A program made the position numbers and the translations under genes. From positions 1 to 14,175 of the forward strand of contig DBCF01000094.1 in NCBI GenBank assembly GCA_002292925.1: a DNA stretch of 14,175 nt. Reading direction: 5' to 3'. Shown here piece after piece: positions 1 to 6,736 of the stretch. The notes beneath the pieces are model-generated. The model was given only the letters and a program-made list of their open reading frames with translations, had not been told where the DNA came from and did not search any database. How positions within the stretch are numbered: position 1 is the first letter of the stretch; each line of letters starts with the position of its first letter. The stretch is from Roseiflexaceae bacterium UBA965. GTDB taxonomy: Bacteria; Chloroflexota; Chloroflexia; Chloroflexales; Roseiflexaceae.

Positions 1-1
1 C

Positions 2-66
2 CGCAGCACGCTGCGTCGTACTGCGTCTCCACCATGCAACGCATGGTGATACGAAGTAGGAAGTAG
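2..66. repeat. Short palindromes and 7-nt tandem in gene-free leader
   Basis: Two small inverted repeats stand side by side: CGCAGC/GCTGCG (2-7 and 10-15) and CACCATGC/GCATGGTG (30-37 and 41-48, loop AAC). They are followed by two tandem copies of GAAGTAG (53-66). No open frame or known RNA is recognisable in 1-230. The pattern looks like intergenic dispersed-repeat debris or the end of an element that starts before the window. No function can be assigned. Confidence 0.4.
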
Positions 67-134
67 GATAGCGCCTGTGCAATCTTTTACGGATAGCCAC
101 ATATTCGATCGATGCGAGATGCGCTTCGTTTCAC

Positions 135-158
135 GCGGAGGCACGGAGCCGCGGAGGC
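135..158. repeat. 8-nt periodic GCGGAGGC repeat
   Basis: Three consecutive 8-nt units, GCGGAGGC, ACGGAGCC and GCGGAGGC, share a CGGAG core. CGGAG-rich arrays of this sort recur between genes in several Chloroflexota and cyanobacterial genomes (recollection, not checked). It does not code for anything and is not linked to the neighbouring promoter in a way I can show. Confidence 0.5.
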
Positions 159-230
159 CCCAACCTCGTGCGCTGGACGGTATGGACAACCGGCACGGAA
201 TGACGTCGAAGGCACTTTTCAAAACTCGAT

Positions 231-259
231 TTGCATTTTTTCAAAAAGCATGTTAAAGT
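231..259 (+). promoter_or_regulatory. Probable promoter of the tRNA pair
   Basis: A -35-like TTGCAT (231-236) and a -10-like TAAAGT (254-259) are separated by 17 bp. This places the transcription start about 6 nt ahead of the tRNA-Arg 5' end at 272. Each box matches the sigma-70 consensus only partly (3/6 and 4/6), but the spacing and position suit a tRNA promoter. Confidence 0.4.
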
Positions 260-271
260 TTACTCCGTTGT

Positions 272-348
272 GACTTTGTAGCTCAGTGGATTAGAGCGCT
301 TCCCTGCGGAGGAAGAGGCCGTGCGTTCGAGTCGCACCAGAGTCACCA
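272..348 (+). tRNA. tRNA-Arg (anticodon GCG)
   Basis: A complete cloverleaf folds by hand. The acceptor stem is 272-278 with 338-344 (one G-U pair). The D stem is GCTC/GAGC (281-284, 294-297). The anticodon stem is CTTCC/GGAAG (299-303, 311-315) around a 7-nt loop with anticodon GCG at 306-308. The T stem is GTGCG/CGCAC with a TTCGAGT loop (321-337). Discriminator A is at 345 and CCA is encoded at 346-348. A20 in the D loop and C35 are Arg identity elements. GCG reads CGC (and CGU by wobble). Most bacteria use ACG, modified to inosine, for these codons, so the GCG form is unusual. CGC is the common Arg codon in this window. Confidence 0.95.
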
Positions 349-352
349 GTAC

Positions 353-387
353 AAAAGCGGCTGATGCCATACGCGTCAGTCGCTTTT
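353..387 (+). terminator. Terminator-like stem-loop between the two tRNAs
   Basis: AAAAGCGGCTGA (353-364) pairs with TCAGTCGCTTTT (376-387) in a 12-bp stem with one G-U pair and an 11-nt loop. An A-run at the foot and a T-run closing the 3' arm give it the look of an intrinsic, possibly bidirectional, terminator. Only 8 nt separate it from tRNA-Ser and no promoter fits in that gap. tRNA-Ser must therefore be made by read-through, or the hairpin acts as an RNA-processing signal. Confidence 0.5.
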
Positions 388-395
388 CACAATCA

Positions 396-483
396 GGGAA
401 GGTGGCGGAGCGGTTGAACGTGCTCGTCTCGAACACGAGTAGGGTGAGAGCCCTCGAGAGTTCGAATCTCTCCCTTCCCGCCA
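396..483 (+). tRNA. tRNA-Ser (anticodon CGA)
   Basis: A class II tRNA. The acceptor stem GGGAAGG (396-402) pairs with CCTTCCC (473-479). The D stem has 3 bp (405-407 with 419-421). The anticodon stem is CTCGT/ACGAG (423-427, 435-439) with anticodon CGA at 430-432. The long variable arm has an AGGG/CCCT stem (441-444, 451-454). The T arm is GAGAG/CTCTC with a TTCGAAT loop (456-472). Discriminator G is at 480, the usual Ser identity base, and CCA is encoded at 481-483. It decodes UCG and lies 47 nt after tRNA-Arg on the same strand. Confidence 0.96.
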
Positions 484-484
484 A

Positions 485-512
485 TTGGCACGTCGTCCCG
501 TTGCTTTATGAT
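485..512 (+). promoter_or_regulatory. Promoter of the S66 peptidase gene
   Basis: TTGGCA (485-490) and TATGAT (507-512) each match the sigma-70 consensus at 5 of 6 positions and are 16 bp apart. The predicted start of transcription is near 519, 29 nt before the ATG at 548. The -35 begins 2 nt after the tRNA-Ser CCA. The -10 lies in the loop of the stem-loop at 494-524, so the dyad could also act as an operator. Confidence 0.55.
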
Positions 513-524
513 AGCAACGGGGCG
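494..524 (+). terminator. Stem-loop after tRNA-Ser
   Basis: CGTCCCGTTGCT (494-505) pairs with AGCAACGGGGCG (513-524) in a 12-bp stem with one G-U pair and a 7-nt loop. GCAC (488-491) and GTGC (527-530) can extend it past a small internal loop. It probably ends or trims the tRNA transcript. There is no proper T-tract after it (TTGTGC), so terminator strength is uncertain. Confidence 0.5.
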
Positions 525-547
525 TTGTGCATTATGCGAGGGATTGT

Positions 548-1594
548 ATGACTAGCAAATACCGCAAACCACGCGCATTAATTCCAGGCGACACTGTCGC
601 CGTCATTTCGCCATCGTGGGGTGGGCCAAGTGAATTCCCGCATATATTCGAGGCGGGGTTGCACATGCTCCACGGCTGGGGCCTACGCACCAAAGAATAC
701 CCATCGACGCGCCTGCCAGCCGCCGAGCTTGCGCGCCAACCCACCTTGCGGGCACACGATGTCAACAGCGCCTTTGGCGACGACTCTGTGGCGGCGATTT
801 GGGCGTCGATTGGTGGTGACGACAGTGTGCTGTTGTTGCCGCACCTCAACAAACAACTCATCGCCGCCAACCCCAAGATCCTGATTGGATTTTCTGATAA
901 CACGACCTTACTAGTCTATGCGCATTTGTTGGGGGGGATGGTTACCTTCCATGGGCCAAGTCTGATGGCCGGCATCGCCCAACTGAACAAATTCCCGCAA
1001 CGCCACCGGGCCCACATCCACGATATGCTGTTTGCCCACAAATCATCACTGACCTACAAACCCTATTCACACTACAGCAATGGCTATCGTGACTGGAGTG
1101 ACCCCAGTTATGGGGCTGAGCTCAAGCCATTACAATTCAGTCGCGGTTGGCAGTTTTTGCAGGGTAGTGGCATCCATCACGGTGAAACATTCGGTGGCTG
1201 TATTGAAGTATTAGAGTGGCTCAAGGGGTCGCCCTACTGGCCGACTCCTGATTTTTGGCATGGCAAAATATTATTTCTTGAAACATCCGAAGAAAAACCG
1301 AGTATCACCGACGTCGTCCGCTGGCTACGGAGCTACGGCATCCAAGATGTTTTTCGCAAGGTGGCGGGGGTGCTGATTGGCCGCGCCCGTGATTACACGT
1401 TGGGTGAACAAATCTCTCTCGATGTGGCGGTGTTGCAGGTCATCCGCGATGAATTTGGTGCGACCACCATCCCCATCGTCACCAACGTTGACATCGGCCA
1501 CACCGACCCACAATTCATCGTACCGATCGGTATCACCATGCAAATCGATTGCCAAGAACAACGCATCAGCCTCATTGAGCCGTGGCTCAGTTAG
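548..1594 (+). CDS. Peptidase family S66 (LD-carboxypeptidase / MccF-like)
   Basis: A cytoplasmic serine peptidase of 348 residues. The family comprises LdcA, which trims the terminal D-Ala from muropeptide tetrapeptides during peptidoglycan recycling, and MccF, which inactivates microcin C-type peptide-nucleotides. The catalytic triad is visible: nucleophile Ser116 in GFSDNT, Glu245 in LFLETSEE and His318 in NVDIGHTDP. The N-terminal nucleophile domain ends near residue 150, and the C-terminal domain begins around GGCIEVLEWL (about 217-227). ATG 548 is chosen because GAGGG (538-542) lies 5 nt upstream. An in-frame ATG at 527 has no such site and lies just after the predicted transcription start. 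No microcin genes are nearby. Length and the FSDNT motif suit the MccF-like branch as well as LdcA, so the substrate is open. Confidence 0.9.
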   Translation: MTSKYRKPRALIPGDTVAVISPSWGGPSEFPHIFEAGLHMLHGWGLRTKEYPSTRLPAAELARQPTLRAHDVNSAFGDDSVAAIWASIGGDDSVLLLPHLNKQLIAANPKILIGFSDNTTLLVYAHLLGGMVTFHGPSLMAGIAQLNKFPQRHRAHIHDMLFAHKSSLTYKPYSHYSNGYRDWSDPSYGAELKPLQFSRGWQFLQGSGIHHGETFGGCIEVLEWLKGSPYWPTPDFWHGKILFLETSEEKPSITDVVRWLRSYGIQDVFRKVAGVLIGRARDYTLGEQISLDVAVLQVIRDEFGATTIPIVTNVDIGHTDPQFIVPIGITMQIDCQEQRISLIEPWLS

Positions 1595-1605
1595 ACTGAT
1601 GCGTT
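1560..1605. terminator. Two-tier stem-loop across the S66 stop codon
   Basis: AACGCATCAG (1560-1569) pairs perfectly with CTGATGCGTT (1596-1605). The 26-nt loop contains an inner TGAGC/GCTCA hairpin (1576-1580, 1585-1589, loop CGTG). The structure includes the TAG stop (1592-1594) and sits between two converging genes. It is likely a shared terminator, though no T-tract follows on the plus strand. Confidence 0.4.
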
Positions 1606-1631
1606 AAATAACAAATTACGATACCGGGTAA

Positions 1632-2267
1632 TTACGCTCCGATACTGGTGGTTGGTGGGGTCGGTCGGTACACGAGTAGTGCCATAGCAATGCCAAGCAA
1701 CACGGTCAACCCAGCCGCCCAACTACCGGCTTGCATCGGGGTAATCGATGGATCAAGGGCAGGATGGAAGCCATGCCCATAGTCGACATAGACTGACAAC
1801 GCTAGCCATGCTACTGCCATCAGGCGCATCGGCACCGGTACGGTCATCAAGGCGGGCCACAAGAGTACCCCTTGGAACATCAAGGCCAGATGTACCACCA
1901 CCAAGCCAATTTCGATTGGTAGGTATTCGCCTGTAGTCGCCCATTTGGTACCCCAAAAAATCACCGTCCAGATACCGTATTTGATGCACGACACACTTGC
2001 GAGCGCCGTAAACCAATCGGGGGCATAGCCGTAGCGCAACCGCAGGTACGCGATAATCCCCAGCAAAGCCGCCAATGGACAATCAGGAATAAACAGCCAC
2101 GCCCAAAAGGGTGCCCGTTGCAACTGCGGGCCATACCAGATAACCGTGCCAATCACAAAGCCCAACACATCAAAAAAGACACACGCCCAAAAAACCAGCG
2201 GAATCCCCGTGATTATCTCAAATAATCGCCGCAAAACGACTTCACTAAATTGCCAAAACTGACTCAT
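1632..2267 (-). CDS. DUF1405 (YpjA-like) integral membrane protein
   Basis: A membrane protein of 211 residues with about six hydrophobic segments. It belongs to the DUF1405 family, typified by Bacillus subtilis YpjA, whose function is unknown. Features shared with YpjA are IGTVIWYGPQL near residue 40, the PDCP motif in a short loop (WLFIPDCPLAALLG), IKYGIWTVIFW in the middle, and a VDYGHG stretch in the C-terminal third. Its ATG overlaps the TGA of the upstream acyltransferase by 4 nt (2264-2267), a layout typical of translational coupling. Its own Shine-Dalgarno (AAGAAG) is weak. It is the last gene of a three-gene minus-strand unit. Family assignment is firm; the job is unknown, but the tight coupling suggests work on the same envelope substrate as the acyltransferase. 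Confidence 0.85.
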   Translation of the reverse strand: MSQFWQFSEVVLRRLFEIITGIPLVFWACVFFDVLGFVIGTVIWYGPQLQRAPFWAWLFIPDCPLAALLGIIAYLRLRYGYAPDWFTALASVSCIKYGIWTVIFWGTKWATTGEYLPIEIGLVVVHLALMFQGVLLWPALMTVPVPMRLMAVAWLALSVYVDYGHGFHPALDPSITPMQAGSWAAGLTVLLGIAMALLVYRPTPPTTSIGA

Positions 2268-2797
2268 GCAGGATCTTCTTTCTGCGTGGTAATCAGGCGA
2301 ATCGGCACACCACCGACGATTGCTCCAGCTGGCACATCACGATTCACCAAACTTCCAGCCGATATGGTGGCGCCGTCACCAATCACCACTCCCGGCAATA
2401 CCGTGGTATTGGCACCAATCATCACGTCACGACCAATCACCACCGGACCCCGGCGCCATTCGTGCCGCAAAAACTCGTGGCACAAAATCGTACTGTGATA
2501 CCCAATGATCGTGTCTTCGCCAATGGTAATATCTTGGGGGAAAAAAATATCCAACATCACCATCAAACCAATCGACGCATAGGCGCCGATTTTGACACCA
2601 ATCAGTTGATACAACCAGCGCTTTGCTTCGAGCCAAGGCACATAGCGCGCTAATTGAATAATCAACGAATGCCACGCCACCCGCCACATTCCACCCGTCA
2701 CCTGCGGGAAGTAGTGCAAACTATTGTGCACTCCGGGTGACGGATGGATCTGTAGACGCGCCCGCCGGGCAGCGGTGCTTCCCAATACCGGTAGCAC
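2264..2797 (-). CDS. YvoF-like left-handed beta-helix acyltransferase
   Basis: A protein of 177 residues in the hexapeptide-repeat acyltransferase family, which moves acetyl or other acyl groups from CoA or a similar donor to sugars and related acceptors. An amphipathic N-terminal part (ARYVPWLEAKRWLYQLIGVK) may touch the membrane. Hexad repeats run from about residue 70 (IGAYASIGLMVMLDIFFP) to 165 (VIGRDVMIGANTTVLPG, VIGDGATISAG). The probable catalytic His is in LCHEFLRHEW. The pattern closely resembles B. subtilis YvoF as I remember it. Translation starts at GTG 2797, 3 nt after the cyclophilin stop, with GGAG inside the last cyclophilin codons 8 nt upstream. The next gene overlaps by 4 nt. 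The acceptor cannot be told from the sequence. Confidence 0.87.
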   Translation of the reverse strand: MLPVLGSTAARRARLQIHPSPGVHNSLHYFPQVTGGMWRVAWHSLIIQLARYVPWLEAKRWLYQLIGVKIGAYASIGLMVMLDIFFPQDITIGEDTIIGYHSTILCHEFLRHEWRRGPVVIGRDVMIGANTTVLPGVVIGDGATISAGSLVNRDVPAGAIVGGVPIRLITTQKEDPA

Positions 2798-2800
2798 TGA

Positions 2801-3301
2801 TTACGCTCCGGGGGTTTCGACAACGCTGGCGCTGATGATTTGGTCGCCTTGGCGCAACGCCAATACCACATCCATGTCTTTGGTCAACCCAAACACCGTG
2901 TGGCGGCCATCGAGATGCGCCGTGCTGTCACGGCTATGCACCAAAAAGAATTGGCTGCCGTTGGTGTTGGGGCCGGCATTGGCCATTGACAAGGCACCGG
3001 CTTGGTGTTGCAAGGTGTTACCAGCAAACTCGTCTTCGAACTTGTAGCCGGGGCCGCCACGACCGGTACCGGTGGGGTCGCCACCTTGAGCCATGAAGCC
3101 AGCCATGACGCGATGGAATGTCACCCCATCATAAAATCCCTGGCGAATCAAAAAGACGAAATTGTTGACCGTTTTGGGGGCTTGTTGGGGGTACAATTCA
3201 ATGACTACATCACCTTTGCTGGTGCTGAGCGTCGCCACATAACGATTTTTGGCGTCGATTTCCATTGCTGGCGGAGTGCTCCATTGTTTGGGATTGGTCA
3301 T
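2801..3301 (-). CDS. Cyclophilin-type peptidyl-prolyl cis-trans isomerase
   Basis: A cytoplasmic protein of 166 residues (no signal peptide) that catalyses cis-trans isomerisation of X-Pro bonds during protein folding. Cyclophilin hallmarks run in order: VVIELYPQQAPKTVNNFV, FHRVMAGFMAQGGDPTGTG with the catalytic Arg in FHRV, GALSMANAGPNTNGSQFF, and HLDGRHTVFG. The Trp that precedes LDG in cyclosporin-sensitive human CypA is His here, so weak cyclosporin binding is expected. The ATG at 3301 has AAGGA 8 nt upstream. A longer reading from 3337 is unsupported because its ATG lies at the predicted transcription start. It is first in the unit with the acyltransferase and DUF1405 genes. Confidence 0.93.
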   Translation of the reverse strand: MTNPKQWSTPPAMEIDAKNRYVATLSTSKGDVVIELYPQQAPKTVNNFVFLIRQGFYDGVTFHRVMAGFMAQGGDPTGTGRGGPGYKFEDEFAGNTLQHQAGALSMANAGPNTNGSQFFLVHSRDSTAHLDGRHTVFGLTKDMDVVLALRQGDQIISASVVETPGA

Positions 3302-3342
3302 GATATCTGTCCTTTTGATACAAAAAACAATTGCCATATACG

Positions 3343-3348
3343 ATTATA
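3343..3348 (-). promoter_or_regulatory. -10 box for the cyclophilin operon
   Basis: On the minus strand this reads TATAAT, a perfect sigma-70 -10 box. Transcription would start about 35 nt ahead of the ATG at 3301. No good -35 is found 16-18 bp upstream; TAGCAC at 18 bp matches poorly. It lies back to back with the oxidoreductase promoter. Confidence 0.45.
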
Positions 3349-3367
3349 ACGTAGAGCCACGTGATTG

Positions 3368-3376
3368 TGCTATGCT
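3368..3376 (+). promoter_or_regulatory. Extended -10 for the oxidoreductase gene
   Basis: TGCTATGCT fits an extended -10 element (TG, one base, TATGCT). There is no recognisable -35. The predicted start is about 33 nt before the ATG at 3416. Confidence 0.35.
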
Positions 3377-3415
3377 ACTGCTATTCTTGTTGGAACCACA
3401 GAGGAGTCGTACCAC

Positions 3416-4489
3416 ATGAGCAATCCCACCCGTATTGGCATTATCGGCGCTGGCGCCATCGCCATGCATGGCCACATCCCCGGATTAAAACGCCATAGCG
3501 ACGCCCAAGTCGTGGCCGTTTGCGACACCAACAGCGAGCGTGCCAATGCCCTCGCTACCAGCCACGGTATCCCCACCGTATACACCAATTGGCGCGAAAT
3601 CATCGCCGACCCCAACATTGACGCCGTTACCGTCGCCCTGCCCAACGCCCTCCACGCCGAAGTATCTATCGCCGCCCTCAATGCGGGCAAACATGTCTTG
3701 TGTGAAAAACCGTTGGCGATGACCGTTGCCCAAGGCGAAGAAATGGTCGCCACTGCCCATCGCCAAGGGCGCGTGCTTGCCATCAACATGAGCAACCGTC
3801 CCCGTGGCGAAGTGCAATACATGCGCGCCAAAGTCGCCGAAGGGCGCATCGGTACCATCAGCTATGCCTCGGGGCGCATGATCCGCCGCGCCGGCATTCC
3901 TGGCTTTGGCAGCTGGTTTACCCGCAAAGAATTGTCGGGCGGTGGCGCCTTGCTCGATATTGGCGTGCATATGCTCGACATGGTGCTCTACATCCTTGGC
4001 AACCCGACGGTCAGTGCGGTACGTGGTGAAGTCCAAGCGGTGCACGGCCCACAACGCCGCGGACTCGGCGGCTGGGGTTCAGACCGCGTGATGGATGGTA
4101 CGTTTGATGTAGACGATTTGGCGTCGCTGCATTTGCGCCTCGCCGATGGGGGTCTCGTCACCATCGAAGTCACCTGGGCCTTTTATGGCCAAAACGAAGA
4201 ACGCATCCAAGTCGTGGGCAACCAAGGGGGCTTTGACTTCTTCCCCACCTTGTATGGTACCGATAAGCCCTTGCGGTTTTATAGTGATGACAACGGCAGT
4301 CCCATCGAAACCATCCCCACGCTACCCAGTTTGGCCGAACCGGCCCACAACGCCATCTATCGGCGCTTTGTCGATACGATTCGCGGGACGGGGAGTGTAG
4401 TGGCCAGTGGTGATGACGGCTTGGCGATTTTGCGCTTGCTCGAAGCCACCTATCGCTCAGCCGCCGAGAAACGCGAAATCACGCTCTAG
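3416..4489 (+). CDS. Gfo/Idh/MocA family NAD(P)-dependent oxidoreductase
   Basis: A protein of 357 residues in the family that oxidises or reduces hydroxyl groups on sugars, inositols and related compounds with NAD(P). The N-terminal Rossmann fold starts with RIGIIGAGAIAMHGH. The catalytic Lys98 is in the family motif CEKPLAMT. The C-terminal alpha/beta substrate domain carries GGGALLDIGVHMLDMV, with Asp181 and the likely proton-relay His185. ATG 3416 is chosen for the GAGGAG site at 3401-3406; a frame open from 3365 has no such site. It is a single-gene unit, divergent from the cyclophilin gene and followed by a stem-loop. The substrate is unknown; sugar or inositol metabolism is most likely from the family. 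Confidence 0.93.
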   Translation: MSNPTRIGIIGAGAIAMHGHIPGLKRHSDAQVVAVCDTNSERANALATSHGIPTVYTNWREIIADPNIDAVTVALPNALHAEVSIAALNAGKHVLCEKPLAMTVAQGEEMVATAHRQGRVLAINMSNRPRGEVQYMRAKVAEGRIGTISYASGRMIRRAGIPGFGSWFTRKELSGGGALLDIGVHMLDMVLYILGNPTVSAVRGEVQAVHGPQRRGLGGWGSDRVMDGTFDVDDLASLHLRLADGGLVTIEVTWAFYGQNEERIQVVGNQGGFDFFPTLYGTDKPLRFYSDDNGSPIETIPTLPSLAEPAHNAIYRRFVDTIRGTGSVVASGDDGLAILRLLEATYRSAAEKREITL

Positions 4490-4505
4490 TTTATCGACCA
4501 CCGCT

Positions 4506-4531
4506 CATGGCGGCGCAATTGCGTCGCCATG
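4506..4531 (+). terminator. 11-bp stem-loop after the oxidoreductase gene
   Basis: CATGGCGGCGC (4506-4516) pairs with GCGTCGCCATG (4521-4531) with one G-U pair and an AATT loop. It starts 17 nt after the stop codon. No T-run follows directly, so it may need help from Rho or act as a 3'-end stabiliser. Confidence 0.5.
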
Positions 4532-4584
4532 ACATTTCACCGTTTGTTAATCTTGATTTGACCAAAAAGAACTTACAAATCATT

Positions 4585-4590
4585 TATCAT
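4585..4590 (+). promoter_or_regulatory. Tentative -10 for ppk1
   Basis: TATCAT matches the -10 consensus at 5 of 6 positions and would start transcription about 33 nt before the ppk1 ATG. The only good -35-like hexamer, TTGACC (4558-4563), is 21 bp away, longer than usual. An activator-dependent promoter is possible. Confidence 0.3.
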
Positions 4591-4629
4591 ACTCTTACAC
4601 GAAGTAATTTTTAACAAAAGGGAGTCGCT

Positions 4630-6735
4630 ATGACTCGCGTACGCCGCACCACCACCAAACAAGCCAACCTACCATCACGGCTATTGAATCGCGAACAAAG
4701 TTGGATTGAATTCAATGCGCGCGTACTCGAAGAAGCGCTCAACCCCCAAACCCCGCTCCTCGAACGCGTCAAGTTTTTGGCGATTGTCAGTACCAACATG
4801 GATGAGTTTTTCATGATTCGCGTGGCTGGTCTGCATCAACAGCGCCGAGCCGGTGTACAAACCACCTCGCCTGATGGATTGACGCCGTCAGAGCAACTCA
4901 CGGCCATCCGCAAAGCGGTACACACACAACTCAATCAACAACGCCAATGCTGGCAAGACGACGTCACACCCAAATTACGCGAGCAAGGCATCTGGTTGCT
5001 CGATTATGCTGAGCTCGGTGATGCCCAACGCCTACAAATGGATGACTATTTTGTTAATCAAATCCAGCCAGTATTGACACCACTCGCCTTTGATGCCAGT
5101 CACCCCTTTCCATTAATTTCGAATTTAAGCCTCAATTTGGCGGTAGTGATTGGCAATGAGCAAAGCGAACGCTTTGTGCGGGTCAAGGTACCTGCCGTGT
5201 TACCACGCCTCATCCCCATCACCCCCAATGCCGAACAAACACCGGCGGGGCTGACGTCAGCACAATGCAGTTGTTTTGTCTGGATTGAGCAGATTATTGC
5301 GGCCAATTTATACCGGCTCTTTCCCACCGAAACCATCCAAGAAGTCCATCCCTTCCGGATTACCCGCAACGCTGACTTCGAAATCGAAGAAGACGAAGCC
5401 GATGATTTGCTCCAAGCCATCGAAGAAAACATCCGGCAACGCCGGTTTGGCGCCGTGGTGCGCCTGGCAGTCCAGCCAGGCATGCCAGCACGCTTGCGCC
5501 AGCTTTTGTTGCAAAACCTCAATCTTGAACCCGACGAACTCTACGAAATCCGGGGGCAGTTGGGGTTGTCGGTATTGATGCAACTACTCAAACTCAATCG
5601 TCCTGACCTCAAAGATGAACCCGATGTCCCGCGCATCCCCGCACCTTTTCGCGATTTGGCACAACCGCAGGCCTTGTGGGATGTATTGCGCCAGCGCGAT
5701 GTGCTCTTGCACCACCCCTATGATTCGTTTCAGCCGGTGATTGACTTCATCGAAACCGCCGCCACTGACCCCAATGTGTTGGCCATCAAACAAACCCTCT
5801 ACCGTGTGGGCAATAATTCGCCGATTGTGCGGGCGCTCATGCATGCTCGTGATCTCGACAAACAAGTAACGGTACTCGTCGAGCTCAAGGCCCGTTTTGA
5901 TGAAGAAAACAACATCACCTGGGCCCGGGCACTCGAACGGGCGGGCGTGCATGTGGTGTATGGTGTACCCAACCTCAAGACCCACGCCAAAATGGCGATG
6001 GTAGTACGCCGCGAGGGGGATTTGTTGCGGCGCTATGTGCATGTCGGCACCGGGAATTACAATGCGGGTACCGCACGGGTCTATACCGACCTCGGCTTAA
6101 TGACCAGCAACCCCGCAATTACCGCCGATGTGGCTGACGTATTTAATTATTTGACGGGGTATGCCAAACACGACCAATATCGGGCCTTGTTGGTTGCACC
6201 AGTCAATTTGCGCACGGGACTTTCGGCGATGATTGAACGCGAAATTGCCCACGCCCACGCAGGGATTCCCGCTCATATTATTTTTAAGGCCAACTCATTG
6301 GTCGACCAACGCATCATCGAATTGTTGTATCGTGCTGCGCAAGCGGGTGTCGAAATCGATTTGATTATCCGCGGTATGTGTGCATTACGCCCAGACATGC
6401 CAGGAGTCAGCGAACGGATTCGCGTACGGAGCATCATCGGGCGCTACCTCGAGCATAGCCGCATCTATTGGTTCGCCAATAATCAACAACCCGAAGTCTA
6501 TGTGGGCAGTGCCGACATCATGGAACGTAACCTCGATCGCCGCGTCGAAACCTTGTTCCCGATTCTTGATAAGCAAATTAGTACGTGGATTCGCGAAAGA
6601 ATGCTCGACGCTTGTTTACGTGACACTGCACGCACGCGGATTTTGCGCTATGATGGGAGCTGGATGCGCCAGCAAATCACCGATGTGGCATTCGATAGTC
6701 AACAGTTTTTTCGTTCATTAGTAACCATGGAGTAA
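4630..6735 (+). CDS. ppk1: Polyphosphate kinase 1
   Basis: An enzyme of 701 residues, close to the usual length of about 690, that reversibly transfers the gamma phosphate of ATP onto polyphosphate chains. The N-terminal PPK domain starts with LNREQSWIEFNARVLEEA. The middle head domain is followed by two phospholipase-D-like C-terminal domains. His452 in KTHAKM matches the autophosphorylated His435 of the E. coli enzyme, and His609 in YLEHSRIYWF matches its second essential His592. Other family blocks are AIKQTLYRVGNNSPIV, HVGTGNYN and GSADIMERNLDRRVE. GGGAG (4620-4624) lies 5 nt before the ATG. The next gene starts 1 nt after the stop, so the two are surely co-transcribed. Confidence 0.98.
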   Translation: MTRVRRTTTKQANLPSRLLNREQSWIEFNARVLEEALNPQTPLLERVKFLAIVSTNMDEFFMIRVAGLHQQRRAGVQTTSPDGLTPSEQLTAIRKAVHTQLNQQRQCWQDDVTPKLREQGIWLLDYAELGDAQRLQMDDYFVNQIQPVLTPLAFDASHPFPLISNLSLNLAVVIGNEQSERFVRVKVPAVLPRLIPITPNAEQTPAGLTSAQCSCFVWIEQIIAANLYRLFPTETIQEVHPFRITRNADFEIEEDEADDLLQAIEENIRQRRFGAVVRLAVQPGMPARLRQLLLQNLNLEPDELYEIRGQLGLSVLMQLLKLNRPDLKDEPDVPRIPAPFRDLAQPQALWDVLRQRDVLLHHPYDSFQPVIDFIETAATDPNVLAIKQTLYRVGNNSPIVRALMHARDLDKQVTVLVELKARFDEENNITWARALERAGVHVVYGVPNLKTHAKMAMVVRREGDLLRRYVHVGTGNYNAGTARVYTDLGLMTSNPAITADVADVFNYLTGYAKHDQYRALLVAPVNLRTGLSAMIEREIAHAHAGIPAHIIFKANSLVDQRIIELLYRAAQAGVEIDLIIRGMCALRPDMPGVSERIRVRSIIGRYLEHSRIYWFANNQQPEVYVGSADIMERNLDRRVETLFPILDKQISTWIRERMLDACLRDTARTRILRYDGSWMRQQITDVAFDSQQFFRSLVTME

Positions 6736-6736
6736 T

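Noticed and set aside
135..158. CRISPR or satellite array
   Set aside because: Units are only 8 nt, contiguous, with no spacers.
396..483. tRNA-Ser as an integration site of a mobile element
   Set aside because: No integrase, no second copy of the tRNA 3' end and no cargo-like genes are seen in the window.
527..547. Upstream ATG for the S66 gene
   Set aside because: It lacks a ribosome site and lies too close to the predicted transcription start; ATG 548 has GAGGG at good spacing.
548..1594. Microcin C immunity system
   Set aside because: The peptidase is MccF-like, but no precursor peptide, adenylating enzyme or exporter for a microcin is nearby.
4532..4629. Pho box ahead of ppk1
   Set aside because: TTAACA-like hexamers occur (for example at 4611), but not as properly spaced direct repeats, so the match is not convincing.
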